DNA of 34,671 nucleotides from Flavobacteriales bacterium UBA7325 (GTDB lineage Bacteria; Bacteroidota; Bacteroidia; Flavobacteriales_D; Crocinitomicaceae), in assembly GCA_002471375.1 (NCBI GenBank), contig DKPV01000015.1:1-34671 (forward strand). The letters run 5' to 3'. A program made the position numbers and the translations under genes. Positions 8,483 through 16,536 of this stretch are shown piece after piece. Below the pieces are notes generated by a model, which worked only from the letters and a program-made list of their open reading frames with translations, had not been told where the DNA came from and searched no databases. How positions within the stretch are numbered: position 1 is the first letter of the stretch; the number at the start of each line of letters is the position of its first letter.

Positions 8483-9583
8483 ATGAAAAAAATCTTAGTA
8501 ATAATTGCCACACTTGTGGTAATCATTTCTCTTCAATCATGTAACGAAGACATTACCCTTTCAGGTGATTTTGAAGAAACCGCGGTTATCTATGGCCTAC
8601 TTGACCAAGCTGACAGTGTTCACATTATCAAAGTAAATCGTGCATTTATCGGTCCTGGGAATGCAACGGAAATTGCAGCAATTGCAGATTCAAATTATTT
8701 TGAAACAGTCGTAGCTACAGTAACTGAATCAATCGGTGGTTCTGTTCAAAGAACATGGATACTAGGAGACACTATCATAGATAATAAAGATGAAAACGGA
8801 ATCTTCTTTGCGCCAGATCAGAAAGTATATTATTTTGAAACTAGTCCTTCTAACCCATTAAATCCAGCTGCAACTTATGACTTGCATGTTGACATCAACA
8901 ATGGTGAGTTCGAAATTACAGGACAAACAAGATTGGTTGATGGATTGTCAACTTCATCCGCTAGTCAGAACTTCTCTTTCAAATTTGCATCAAACCCAGG
9001 TGAGTACACAGGCACAGGAGTAAGTGTTTCAACTGGTAACTCGTACATGATCAATACAACGTTAGATATTGGATATGCTGAATACATTGGAACTTCAGGA
9101 GAGTTGAAGAGTTTCTCATGGAAACTTGGTGAAACTGAGGTAAATCCTAACGAGAGCAAAACTTTTACTGCGAACGGAGAGACATTCTACAACCTAATGG
9201 CAACAGCTTGTGCAGGCCAGGATCCATTAATCGATAAACGTAGGTTCTTTTCGGTTACTACGACCATTACAGGAGCCGCTGAAGATTTTTACAATTACAT
9301 CTTAGTTAATGAGCCGAGTAGTTCACTTGCTCAGAGTAAACCAACTTTTACTAATCTTACCACTTCCGGAGAGAACAGAGTTGTTGGGATTTTCTCATCG
9401 AGACAGACAATTCGAGTAGTAAAACCTTTCTTCGTATCTTCAGCTCAAGCATACTTAAGAGCTATCGACAAGAAATCGACTCAAGAATTGTGTCAAGGCC
9501 CAATTACTGGACTTTACAATTTCTGTAGCGAGCATCCTGGAGATAATATTTTCGGAAACGAAGAGTCATATGCTTGTCCTTGA
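8483..9583 (+). CDS. Outer-membrane/periplasmic lipoprotein of unknown function (DUF4249-like)
   Basis: The 366-residue protein begins with a lipoprotein signal (MKKILVIIATLVV, then ISLQSC; lipidated Cys20). The mature part opens with a beta-strand segment of the type VIYGLLDQADSVHIIKVNRAF, which resembles the start of DUF4249 proteins found widely in Bacteroidota, but the match is from memory and weak. The rest is beta-rich with many Ser/Thr and ends in a cluster of Cys residues (CQGP, FCSEHPG, ACP), suggesting disulfides and hence an exported location. No enzyme motif is visible. Neighbours give no functional hint: it has its own -7 box and is followed by priA with a separate promoter. The function is unknown. 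Confidence 0.75.
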   Translation: MKKILVIIATLVVIISLQSCNEDITLSGDFEETAVIYGLLDQADSVHIIKVNRAFIGPGNATEIAAIADSNYFETVVATVTESIGGSVQRTWILGDTIIDNKDENGIFFAPDQKVYYFETSPSNPLNPAATYDLHVDINNGEFEITGQTRLVDGLSTSSASQNFSFKFASNPGEYTGTGVSVSTGNSYMINTTLDIGYAEYIGTSGELKSFSWKLGETEVNPNESKTFTANGETFYNLMATACAGQDPLIDKRRFFSVTTTITGAAEDFYNYILVNEPSSSLAQSKPTFTNLTTSGENRVVGIFSSRQTIRVVKPFFVSSAQAYLRAIDKKSTQELCQGPITGLYNFCSEHPGDNIFGNEESYACP

Positions 9584-9632
9584 TCCAAGATTATTTTAGG
9601 CTGAATTTTTCGAGATAATTCTATTGGATTAC

Positions 9633-9640
9633 TACCTTTA
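9633..9640 (+). promoter_or_regulatory. -7 promoter box abutting the priA start
   Basis: TACCTTTA (one mismatch to TAnnTTTG at the last base) ends 4 nt before the ATG at 9645. A functional box here would start transcription at or next to the start codon, giving a leaderless mRNA. Confidence 0.4.
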
Positions 9641-9644
9641 ACTT

Positions 9645-12128
9645 ATGACCGATAGGAAAACACTTTTTGTCGATGTTATCCTTCCTGTACCCATACGAAA
9701 TGAATTTACGTATCGTGTTCCATTTGAGTTAAACGATTCGATTTTTACGGGTGCACGTGTCGTCGTACCATTTGGTAGAAGCAAACTAATTACAGGAATA
9801 GTTACTCAAATTCATCAAAATATACCAAAGCAATATCAAGCAAAGTATATAGAGCATTTACTCGATGAGAGGCCAATAATAACGCCTAGACAATACACTT
9901 TTTGGAAATGGATTTCTTCCTACTATATGGCCCCAATTGGCGATGTATTGAATGCTGCCTTACCTGCGAACTTTAAGCTGGCAAGTGAAACTCAAATTGT
10001 TCTACACCCCGATTACGAAGTAAATCCAAAAATGCTTACCGAACGAGAACTTGAAATTGTTCTTGCACTCGAAATGCATGAAAAAATGGATTTAAAGCAG
10101 ATTTCCGAATTGATTGGAATTAAGACAATACAGCCGGTTGTAAAGGCACTAATTGAAAAAAAAGCGGTTATATCACTTGAAGCGTTGAACGATAAGTTCA
10201 TTCCAAAAACTGCAGTATACGTAACACTAACAGAACACTTTCTTCAAGAAGAAATACTAAACTCTTACATCCAGGAAATCGATGCTGTTAAAAGCAAAGA
10301 GAAACAATTAGGCGCCCTTCTTTCACTCGTCCATAAAGGCAAATGGGCAGAGGGCTCAATCAACCCAGTCTTGCGAAAAGAACTATTGAATGATGGAGTA
10401 TCTCAGTCATCATTGAATACATTGGAGCGAAACGGAATTGTTTTTCAACAAAAGCGTGAAGTATCTCGTTTTGATGAAGAGTTTGATGGAGGCTCCGAAT
10501 TTATGGATCTAACTCCGGCTCAGAAAAAATCTCTCGAGGAAATCCATAATGGGTTTGATGAGGATAAGGTTGTTCTATTGCATGGAGTAACTGGATCTGG
10601 AAAAACCGAAGTATACGTACAATTGATTCAGGAGCAGTTAGATTTGGGAAAACAAGTGCTGTTTTTACTTCCAGAAATTGCACTTACTACCCAGTTAATC
10701 CAAAGGTTATCTATTTACTTCGGTGAACAAATTGGAGTTTATCATTCAAAGTTTAACCAGAATGAACGAGTCGAAATTTGGAATCATGTTTTAAATAACG
10801 ATCCGAATCGATTCAGAATCATTTTAGGAGCACGATCGTCAATATTCTTACCATATAGAGATTTAGGTCTCATAATAGTAGATGAAGAGCACGAAGGAAC
10901 TTTCAAGCAATACGATCCATCGCCGAGATATAATGCCCGCGATTGTAGTATTGTATTAGGATCATTGCATAAAGCGAATGTTCTCTTAGGATCAGCTACG
11001 CCTTCCATAGAGTCCTATTACAATGCAAAATCAGATAAATATCGGTTAGTTGAGTTATCGGAGAGATTTGGTGGACTGATGCTCCCAGAAATTCAATGCG
11101 CAAACGTCCGTAAGGAACGTAAGCAAAAGAGCATGCAATCGGATTTCACATCGACAATGGTTGACCATATTCGTGAAGCGCTTAATTTGGAGGAACAGGT
11201 GATTCTCTTTCAAAATAGACGTGGTTATACTCCTCTTTGGATGTGCGAAGTCTGTAACTGGACGCCAAAGTGTAAAAGCTGTGATGTATCACTTACCTAT
11301 CACAAACACACTAACCAACTTAAATGTCACTACTGCGGTTACACAATTCCGCCAGTAGGAACCTGTTCAGCGTGTGGAAGCAATAGACTTAAAATGCTAG
11401 GCTTCGGAACTGAAAAGGTCGAAGATGAATTAGGATTAATATTTCCAGACAAGGTTATTAAGCGATTAGATTTAGACACTACCCGATCTAAAAATGCATA
11501 CGCCAATATTCTAGGTGATTTTGCGGCCGGGAACATTGATATTTTGATCGGAACTCAAATGGTATCTAAAGGTCTGGATTTCGATAATGTAAATCTAGTT
11601 GGTATCCTCGATGCTGACATGCTCTTGAATCGAGCAAATTTCAGAGCATTTGAAAGATCTTTTCAATTAATGACTCAAGTAGCTGGTAGATCTGGAAGGC
11701 GAAAAAAACGAGGTAAAGTAATCCTGCAAACTGGCGACCCTGATCACTGGGTAATCCAAAAAGTCATGGATCATGACTTTATTAGTTTCTACGAAAGTGA
11801 AGTCATCGAACGTCAAAATTTCTTTTACCCTCCATTTTATAAGGTTATCCAACTGACGCTTCGGCATAGGAATGAAAATGCATTGAATCAAGGAGCAATT
11901 CAGCTCGCAGGGTCCATGAAGGAAGTATTCAAAGAAAGAGTCTTAGGCCCTGAATTTCCAGTAGTCCGGAGAATAAACAATTACTACCTTAAGACTATTG
12001 TTTTAAAAATTGAAAGGACAGCAAACGATAAGCAAGTAAAAGAACGCCTCCAACAAATCATTGATGATTTCTTCGGCGTTCCTTCGCATAAGTCAATAAG
12101 AGTAGTAGTCGACGTGGATCCCGCTTAA
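9645..12128 (+). CDS. priA: Primosomal protein N', replication-restart helicase
   Basis: 3'-5' superfamily 2 helicase that recognises stalled forks and reloads the replicative helicase. The 827-residue protein has an N-terminal 3'-flap DNA-binding domain (about 1-110), a winged-helix region (about 125-280), and a helicase core with Walker A GVTGSGKT (314-321), Walker B DEEH (413-416) and GSATPS (449-454). Inserted in the core are eight zinc-binding Cys as four CxxC pairs (534/537, 543/546, 561/564, 574/577), diagnostic of PriA. Helicase motif V/VI segments (IGTQMVSKGLDF and QVAGRSGR) follow. The length is somewhat above the E. coli enzyme (732), as usual in Bacteroidota. It converges on the sigma-factor gene, the two stop codons overlapping. 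Identification is certain. Confidence 0.97.
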   Translation: MTDRKTLFVDVILPVPIRNEFTYRVPFELNDSIFTGARVVVPFGRSKLITGIVTQIHQNIPKQYQAKYIEHLLDERPIITPRQYTFWKWISSYYMAPIGDVLNAALPANFKLASETQIVLHPDYEVNPKMLTERELEIVLALEMHEKMDLKQISELIGIKTIQPVVKALIEKKAVISLEALNDKFIPKTAVYVTLTEHFLQEEILNSYIQEIDAVKSKEKQLGALLSLVHKGKWAEGSINPVLRKELLNDGVSQSSLNTLERNGIVFQQKREVSRFDEEFDGGSEFMDLTPAQKKSLEEIHNGFDEDKVVLLHGVTGSGKTEVYVQLIQEQLDLGKQVLFLLPEIALTTQLIQRLSIYFGEQIGVYHSKFNQNERVEIWNHVLNNDPNRFRIILGARSSIFLPYRDLGLIIVDEEHEGTFKQYDPSPRYNARDCSIVLGSLHKANVLLGSATPSIESYYNAKSDKYRLVELSERFGGLMLPEIQCANVRKERKQKSMQSDFTSTMVDHIREALNLEEQVILFQNRRGYTPLWMCEVCNWTPKCKSCDVSLTYHKHTNQLKCHYCGYTIPPVGTCSACGSNRLKMLGFGTEKVEDELGLIFPDKVIKRLDLDTTRSKNAYANILGDFAAGNIDILIGTQMVSKGLDFDNVNLVGILDADMLLNRANFRAFERSFQLMTQVAGRSGRRKKRGKVILQTGDPDHWVIQKVMDHDFISFYESEVIERQNFFYPPFYKVIQLTLRHRNENALNQGAIQLAGSMKEVFKERVLGPEFPVVRRINNYYLKTIVLKIERTANDKQVKERLQQIIDDFFGVPSHKSIRVVVDVDPA

Positions 12129-12994
12129 CCAAGGTATGATTGTAGCATCCGGCTGCGAGATGTGTGTTTTAGTCGTCGTATTGCTTTTTCTTTTATCTGC
12201 CGAACCCGTTCTCGAGTAAGTTCGAATTGTACACCAATTTCCTCCAGTGTAAGAGGGCTTCTTCCGTTTAGGCCGAAGTAAAGTCTAACAACATCACCTT
12301 CTCGAGTGGTTAATGTAGACAAGGATCTTTCAATATCTTTTCTTAGTGAATCAACCACCAAGTTTTTCTCTGGTCCTGGAAGTGAGTCGTTTGGTAAAAT
12401 GTCATACATAGACGAGGATGACTCATCGCCCGATACCAGAGGCGCATCCATTGACACGTGTCTTCCAGTATTATTGATGGACTGACGAACATCTGCAACG
12501 GAACATTCAAGATGATCAGCCATTTCCTCAGCAGAAGGCGGACGTTCTAAGTGCTGTTCCAAATGCGAGAATGCTTTATTTATCTTATTGATTGTACCAA
12601 TTTTATTTAGTGGTAATCGAACAATTCTTGCTTGCTCTGCCAATGATTGAAGAATAGATTGGCGAATCCACCAAACTGCGTAGGAGATAAATTTGAATCC
12701 TCTCGTTTCATCAAATCGCTCAGCGGCCTTAATCAATCCTAGGTTACCTTCATTAATTAAATCTGGCAGGGACATTCCTTGGTTTTGATACTGTTTAGCA
12801 ACGGACACTACAAAACGCAAATTCGCTTTTGTCAATTTCTCCAACGCTCCTTTATCACCCTCCTTAATCCTTCTTGCCAATGCTACCTCCTCTTCAGCTG
12901 TAATCAGGTCAACACGTCCTATTTCTAGTAAGTATTTATCCAATGATGCTGTTTCACGATTGGTAACTTGTTTAGTAATCTTTAGTTGTCTCAT
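12125..12994 (-). CDS. rpoD: Primary RNA polymerase sigma factor (sigma-70 family, short Bacteroidota form)
   Basis: Directs RNA polymerase to housekeeping promoters, presumably the TTG/TAnnTTTG elements noted throughout this window. The 289 residues contain region 1.2 (SLDKYLLEIGRVDLITAEEE), regions 2.1-2.4 (NLRFVVSVAKQYQ, DLINEGNLGLIKAAERFD, YAVWWIRQSI), region 3 (about 120-180) and region 4.2 (TLEEIGVQFELTRERVRQIK). There is no long N-terminal region 1.1, as is normal for the RpoD of this phylum. The ATG at 12994 is the only sensible start. No clear -7 box was found in the 240-nt gap separating it from the divergent phosphatase gene. Convergent with priA by a 4-bp overlap. An alternative sigma (RpoS/SigB type) is unlikely given the close match to the phylum's primary factor. 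Confidence 0.94.
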   Translation of the reverse strand: MRQLKITKQVTNRETASLDKYLLEIGRVDLITAEEEVALARRIKEGDKGALEKLTKANLRFVVSVAKQYQNQGMSLPDLINEGNLGLIKAAERFDETRGFKFISYAVWWIRQSILQSLAEQARIVRLPLNKIGTINKINKAFSHLEQHLERPPSAEEMADHLECSVADVRQSINNTGRHVSMDAPLVSGDESSSSMYDILPNDSLPGPEKNLVVDSLRKDIERSLSTLTTREGDVVRLYFGLNGRSPLTLEEIGVQFELTRERVRQIKEKAIRRLKHTSRSRMLQSYLG

Positions 12995-13222
12995 ACCTAT
13001 ATAATATTGTAGGTTCTACTATATTAACGTTCGAAATCAAGAATCGGTTGGATCAAATAAAGCATTAAAGCATAAGAATGAACATTTAACCATTTCGCTT
13101 CGAACATATCGATGCTTTGAATGAATATTTCCTAAGCTGAGAGAATTTTCATCCTTTGCACCAATTATTCGAATTAATTCAAGGAAAAATCTCCCTACAG
13201 ACTCCTAGTTTACAAGGTTGTG

Positions 13223-13230
13223 TATTTTTG
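13223..13230 (+). promoter_or_regulatory. -7 promoter box abutting the phosphatase start
   Basis: TATTTTTG is a perfect TAnnTTTG box whose last base lies 4 nt before the ATG at 13235. With the usual spacing, transcription starts on the ATG itself, predicting a leaderless mRNA. The remaining 200 nt upstream to the divergent sigma-factor gene show no tRNA, hairpin or other recognisable element. Confidence 0.5.
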
Positions 13231-13234
13231 CAGC

Positions 13235-13696
13235 ATGAAAATATTAATGGTTTGTCTTGGAAACATTTGTAGATCACCGCTGGCGGATGGTATCCTGCGT
13301 AAGAAAGTGGCTAATGCTGGACTCAGCATTGAAGTTGATTCTGCGGGTACAGCTGGCTATCATGTTGGTTCAGCTCCAGATAACAGGATGCAAGCAACAG
13401 GAAAATCATTCGGATACCCGATTAATGATTTGCGCGCTAGACAATTTGAAGTAGCCGACTACGATAATTTTGACCTCATTTATGTGATGGATAAGAGTAA
13501 TCAGGACAATGTTTTTAATTTAGCTCGCACGCAAGAAGATCGTTCTAAAGTAAGAATGATTCTTAATGAATCTCACCCAGGAAAGGACCTTGAAGTACCA
13601 GATCCTTATTATGGAGGAGATCAGGGGTTCGTTGACGTCTTTAATCTTTTGGATGAAGCGACTGATGTAATAATAAACCAACTTTCAAATAAGTAA
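13235..13696 (+). CDS. Low-molecular-weight protein-tyrosine phosphatase
   Basis: Small cytosolic phosphatase acting on phosphotyrosine (or arginine) proteins. The 153-residue protein begins directly with the active-site loop: Cys7 nucleophile and Arg13 in CLGNICRSP (CX5RS), and it carries the general-acid Asp in the late VPDPYYGG motif. A GTG 15 nt upstream is also in frame, but it overlaps the -7 box, and homologues begin at MKILMVCLGN, so ATG 13235 is chosen. It is separated by only 3 nt from an RsmI-like methyltransferase gene, so the two are co-transcribed; no tyrosine kinase or capsule gene adjoins it. A partner substrate cannot be named. Identification is sure. Confidence 0.94.
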   Translation: MKILMVCLGNICRSPLADGILRKKVANAGLSIEVDSAGTAGYHVGSAPDNRMQATGKSFGYPINDLRARQFEVADYDNFDLIYVMDKSNQDNVFNLARTQEDRSKVRMILNESHPGKDLEVPDPYYGGDQGFVDVFNLLDEATDVIINQLSNK

Positions 13697-13699
13697 TCT

Positions 13700-14413
13700 A
13701 TGCCGAAAGGAACAATTTATATGGTCCCAACTACTTTGGGAGGAGAAAGCACAACTGATATTACACCTGAAGATGTACGAACTACAGTCATTCAACTTCG
13801 CTTTTTTATAGTCGAGGACATTAGAGCAGCACGTCGTTACTTGAGAAAACTGGATCGAACATTCCCGATTGACGACAGTACTTTTTTGGAGATTAATCGA
13901 AAGACGGAATCACATGAATTACATGGTTTCATCCGTCACGCAGTTGACGGAAATGATATAGGTGTTCTTTCAGATGCCGGATGTCCAGGTATTGCAGATC
14001 CAGGAGCCGTTGTCGTAGGATTAGCACATGCAAGAAAGATACAAGTGAAACCGCTCGTTGGCGCTTCTTCTATTCTCATGACAATTATGGGTAGTGGTTT
14101 TTCAGGACAAGAATTCTCATTCCATGGATATCTCCCTAAAGAGCGCAAAGACAGAATCCACGCAATGAAAAAATTCGAAGCGGACGTCTACAGAAATAGC
14201 GTTACGCATGTCTTTATGGATACACCTTTTCGGAATATGAATGTTCTAGAGGATTTGTTGAATGAGTTGAGCGACACAACAATGTTATGCATCGCAAGTA
14301 ACTTAACGATACATGACGAGAACATTAAAACGATGTCAGTGAAAAATTGGAGAGACAATGCTTATGATTTAGCGAAGAAACCTACGATGTTTGCATTGGG
14401 TAAAATTCAATAA
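13700..14413 (+). CDS. RsmI-like tetrapyrrole-methylase-fold SAM methyltransferase (divergent paralogue)
   Basis: A 237-residue protein with the tetrapyrrole (corrin/porphyrin) methylase fold used by RsmI, which 2'-O-methylates C1402 of 16S rRNA. It opens IYMVPTTLGG (RsmI: VATPIGNL) and contains the fold's signature SDAGCPGIADPGAVVV, followed by PLVGASSILMTIMGSG and FHGYLPKERKDR, which parallel RsmI segments. The first region is diverged: after the opening it has an insertion-like stretch with VEDIRAARRYLRKLD. The C-terminal extension of canonical RsmI is absent. Bacteroidota often encode both a full RsmI and this shorter relative, so it may act on another RNA site. Forms an operon with the tyrosine phosphatase and ends 1 nt from the convergent kinase gene. 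Fold is sure; target is inference. Confidence 0.8.
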   Translation: MPKGTIYMVPTTLGGESTTDITPEDVRTTVIQLRFFIVEDIRAARRYLRKLDRTFPIDDSTFLEINRKTESHELHGFIRHAVDGNDIGVLSDAGCPGIADPGAVVVGLAHARKIQVKPLVGASSILMTIMGSGFSGQEFSFHGYLPKERKDRIHAMKKFEADVYRNSVTHVFMDTPFRNMNVLEDLLNELSDTTMLCIASNLTIHDENIKTMSVKNWRDNAYDLAKKPTMFALGKIQ

Positions 14414-14414
14414 A

Positions 14415-15629
14415 TCAAGAATCACTTCCTATAAATTCGTTCTCATCTTTGAATGTGATGACAAACTCTGCACCGGAAACATTCGCATGAGAGATTTGGG
14501 CTCCAATTTGGTCCACGAGTGCCATGATGATTTCAGTGCCAAGTGAAATTGGATTCTGAAGATCAAAATCACGCGATAATCCACAACCATTATCGCGCAC
14601 AATTAACTCGTAACCATCACTACTTCCACTCAAACAGACGGTGATTTCCGGTTCTGCCACATGTTCAAATCCATGTTTTATTGAATTTGTAATCATTTCC
14701 GAGACGATTAATCCAAGCGGAACCGACGTATCTAAAGTTAAAATCGCCTCTTCTGTCTGCGCTGTGTATTTAACATGAGGATTCATATTATGCTGCGAAC
14801 TCATCAATTCAGACAAATAAGATTTGAAGTTTACCTGATTTGCATTATCACCTTGATAAAGTTTTTGATGTATCAATGCAATCGCTTCAACACGCCTGCG
14901 GCTTTCGTTGAGTGTTGCTGCTATGGCTTTGTCTTTAACCGTTCGAGTTTGAAGGGACATCAAAGATGAAATTATCTGTAGATTGTTCTTGACTCGATGG
15001 TGCACCTCCTTCAGGAGAATTTGGAGATGATCATGTTGCTCCGTTATTTCCTTATTCTGTCTTTCTAGTTCTTCGTTTGCCTGAACTAACTCTTCATCTT
15101 TATGGTATATAGTGATACTAAAGAATGTCAAGATAACGAACACCACTGCGCCCGCAGCCACAGCGTTAAATGCATTTAGGAAATCAACCCAATAATCCGA
15201 TATTGGAAGCGTTCCGGACTCCGCATAATATGTATACCGAAGCCATGAGAATATCAGCAGGATTGAACCATTATATAAAATATACATCCAACGAGTCCAT
15301 TTTGTGTTTAGTAAAAACACCATAGGCAGTAAAAAAATAAAATAGAAAAATCCAGTATCCCAGCCGAACACATGAGTATGTACCGTTATCTCCGCAGCCA
15401 CTGTATAGCAGGTCACAAGAAAAACTACTTTCGAAGTAATTCGATCGGACTGTAAAGAGATAAAACAAGCAATGAAAATGATAGATCCAGCAATTGGACT
15501 CCAAAGAATATGTGATGCATCAAAGACGATCAACAATACAATTATGTATGCATTCGTAAACAAACCTGTTATTAAAGCAGGTAACATTGCAAGCTTAAAG
15601 CGGTCGCGTATCGAAGTGGTCGAGTTCAC
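14415..15629 (-). CDS. Membrane sensor histidine kinase, HisKA_2 family
   Basis: Two-component sensor of 404 residues. The N-terminal half (about 15-175) has about six hydrophobic membrane spans with short loops and no extracytoplasmic sensor domain of note. A coiled coil (about 176-205) follows, then the HisKA_2 dimerisation box with the phospho-acceptor His in EVHHRVKNNLQ (His210/211) and the long LMSLQTRTVKDKA helix. The HATPase domain (about 300-395) shows an N box (SEMITNSIKHGF) and a G1 box (RDNGCGL). No response regulator gene lies nearby, so it is an orphan here. The GTG start at 15629 is preceded by TAGTTTAG, a weak -7 box. HisKA_2 kinases often feed light, stress or general-stress pathways; the signal is not evident. 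Confidence 0.9.
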   Translation of the reverse strand: MNSTTSIRDRFKLAMLPALITGLFTNAYIIVLLIVFDASHILWSPIAGSIIFIACFISLQSDRITSKVVFLVTCYTVAAEITVHTHVFGWDTGFFYFIFLLPMVFLLNTKWTRWMYILYNGSILLIFSWLRYTYYAESGTLPISDYWVDFLNAFNAVAAGAVVFVILTFFSITIYHKDEELVQANEELERQNKEITEQHDHLQILLKEVHHRVKNNLQIISSLMSLQTRTVKDKAIAATLNESRRRVEAIALIHQKLYQGDNANQVNFKSYLSELMSSQHNMNPHVKYTAQTEEAILTLDTSVPLGLIVSEMITNSIKHGFEHVAEPEITVCLSGSSDGYELIVRDNGCGLSRDFDLQNPISLGTEIIMALVDQIGAQISHANVSGAEFVITFKDENEFIGSDS

Positions 15630-15696
15630 TAACCTAAACTACTAAATTAAGGGCAGTTAACCTAATAGATCAACTAAAGATAAAGGCAGTAATATC

Positions 15697-16485
15697 CTAC
15701 TTCATTCCTCGACGCTTCTTAATTGCATCGTAAGATTCTTGAATTTTTTGGAACTTCTCTTTTGCTCCTTTTTGATATTCATCACCCATTGCTGCAACTT
15801 TATCCGGGTGGAATTTAATTGCCATCTTTCTATACGCCTTTTTTACCTCATCATCAGTGGCGCTAGATTCGATGCCAAGTACCGCATAGTCGGAATCGAC
15901 ATTTCTATAGAACATGTTCTTTACACTCTCGAAATCAACTCTTGACACACCCATCATGTTAGCAATGTCTTGGATCACACTAATTTCCGCAGGGGAAACA
16001 TCTCCGTCCGCCTTCGCAATACCAAAGAGGTAATGGAGTAACTGAACTCGAACCTCCGGTTGCATTCTTCGCTGAATATCAGAACAAATTTGCTGAAGTG
16101 GAATATTTCCCGAATCGACAAATTTCTTGAGAGTAGCGAGGTGTTGAGCATTGAACTGAGGTCCAAACTGCTGAGCAAAGAAAGCCTTCACATAATTCAG
16201 TTCAGATTTCAGCACTTTACCATCAGCCTTCATCACAGCTGCAGAAAGTGCGATTAGCATTGTAGGTACATCATTGCCCGAAGCAGCGCTTGTTCTTTGC
16301 TGGTAATAATTAAATATGTCCTCCTGTGTAAAAGATCTCCCATCCCTGCCCGCTTGCGCTTTGAATTGGCCAGAAATTCGTTGATAATTATCTATTCCTG
16401 ACCCAATAAAGAAGCCGAGGATTGCGCCGAAAAAGCTACGACCCAAAAGAAAAAATCCTGCTAATGCGAAAATGTACTTAAACAA
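15697..16485 (-). CDS. TerB/DnaJ-domain membrane co-chaperone (DjlA-like)
   Basis: J-domain protein of 262 residues that probably recruits DnaK to the membrane. It opens with a glycine-rich hydrophobic segment (about 2-28, with GRSFFGAILGFFIGSG), then a TerB-like alpha-helical domain (about 70-185, with the SPAEISVIQDIA-type repeat), and a C-terminal J domain (about 198-262) with the invariant HPD in KFHPDK, beginning DYAVLGIESSATDDEV. The order matches DjlA. The only start that keeps the membrane segment is TTG at 16485. It lies directly downstream of htpG on the same strand, but a good terminator (16501-16531) separates them, so co-transcription with htpG would require read-through. Pairing of two chaperone genes is suggestive of shared function. 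Confidence 0.88.
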   Translation of the reverse strand: MFKYIFALAGFFLLGRSFFGAILGFFIGSGIDNYQRISGQFKAQAGRDGRSFTQEDIFNYYQQRTSAASGNDVPTMLIALSAAVMKADGKVLKSELNYVKAFFAQQFGPQFNAQHLATLKKFVDSGNIPLQQICSDIQRRMQPEVRVQLLHYLFGIAKADGDVSPAEISVIQDIANMMGVSRVDFESVKNMFYRNVDSDYAVLGIESSATDDEVKKAYRKMAIKFHPDKVAAMGDEYQKGAKEKFQKIQESYDAIKKRRGMK

Positions 16486-16500
16486 TACTCTTTAATTTCA

Positions 16501-16531
16501 AAAAGGGCTGACTACCCAGTAATCAGCCCTT
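16501..16531 (-). terminator. Intrinsic terminator after htpG
   Basis: Reading the - strand, AAGGGCTGA (16531-16523) and TCAGCCCTT (16511-16503) form a 9-bp stem around an 11-nt loop, followed by further Ts (16504-16501 read as TTTT) and an A/T-rich tail. It begins 5 nt after the htpG stop codon. Confidence 0.85.
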
Positions 16532-16536
16532 CGAAT

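Noticed and set aside
12995..13234. Possible tRNA or riboswitch in the largest non-coding gap
   Set aside because: Neither strand gives a cloverleaf, T-loop or conserved leader; only A/T-rich sequence and the -7 box were found.
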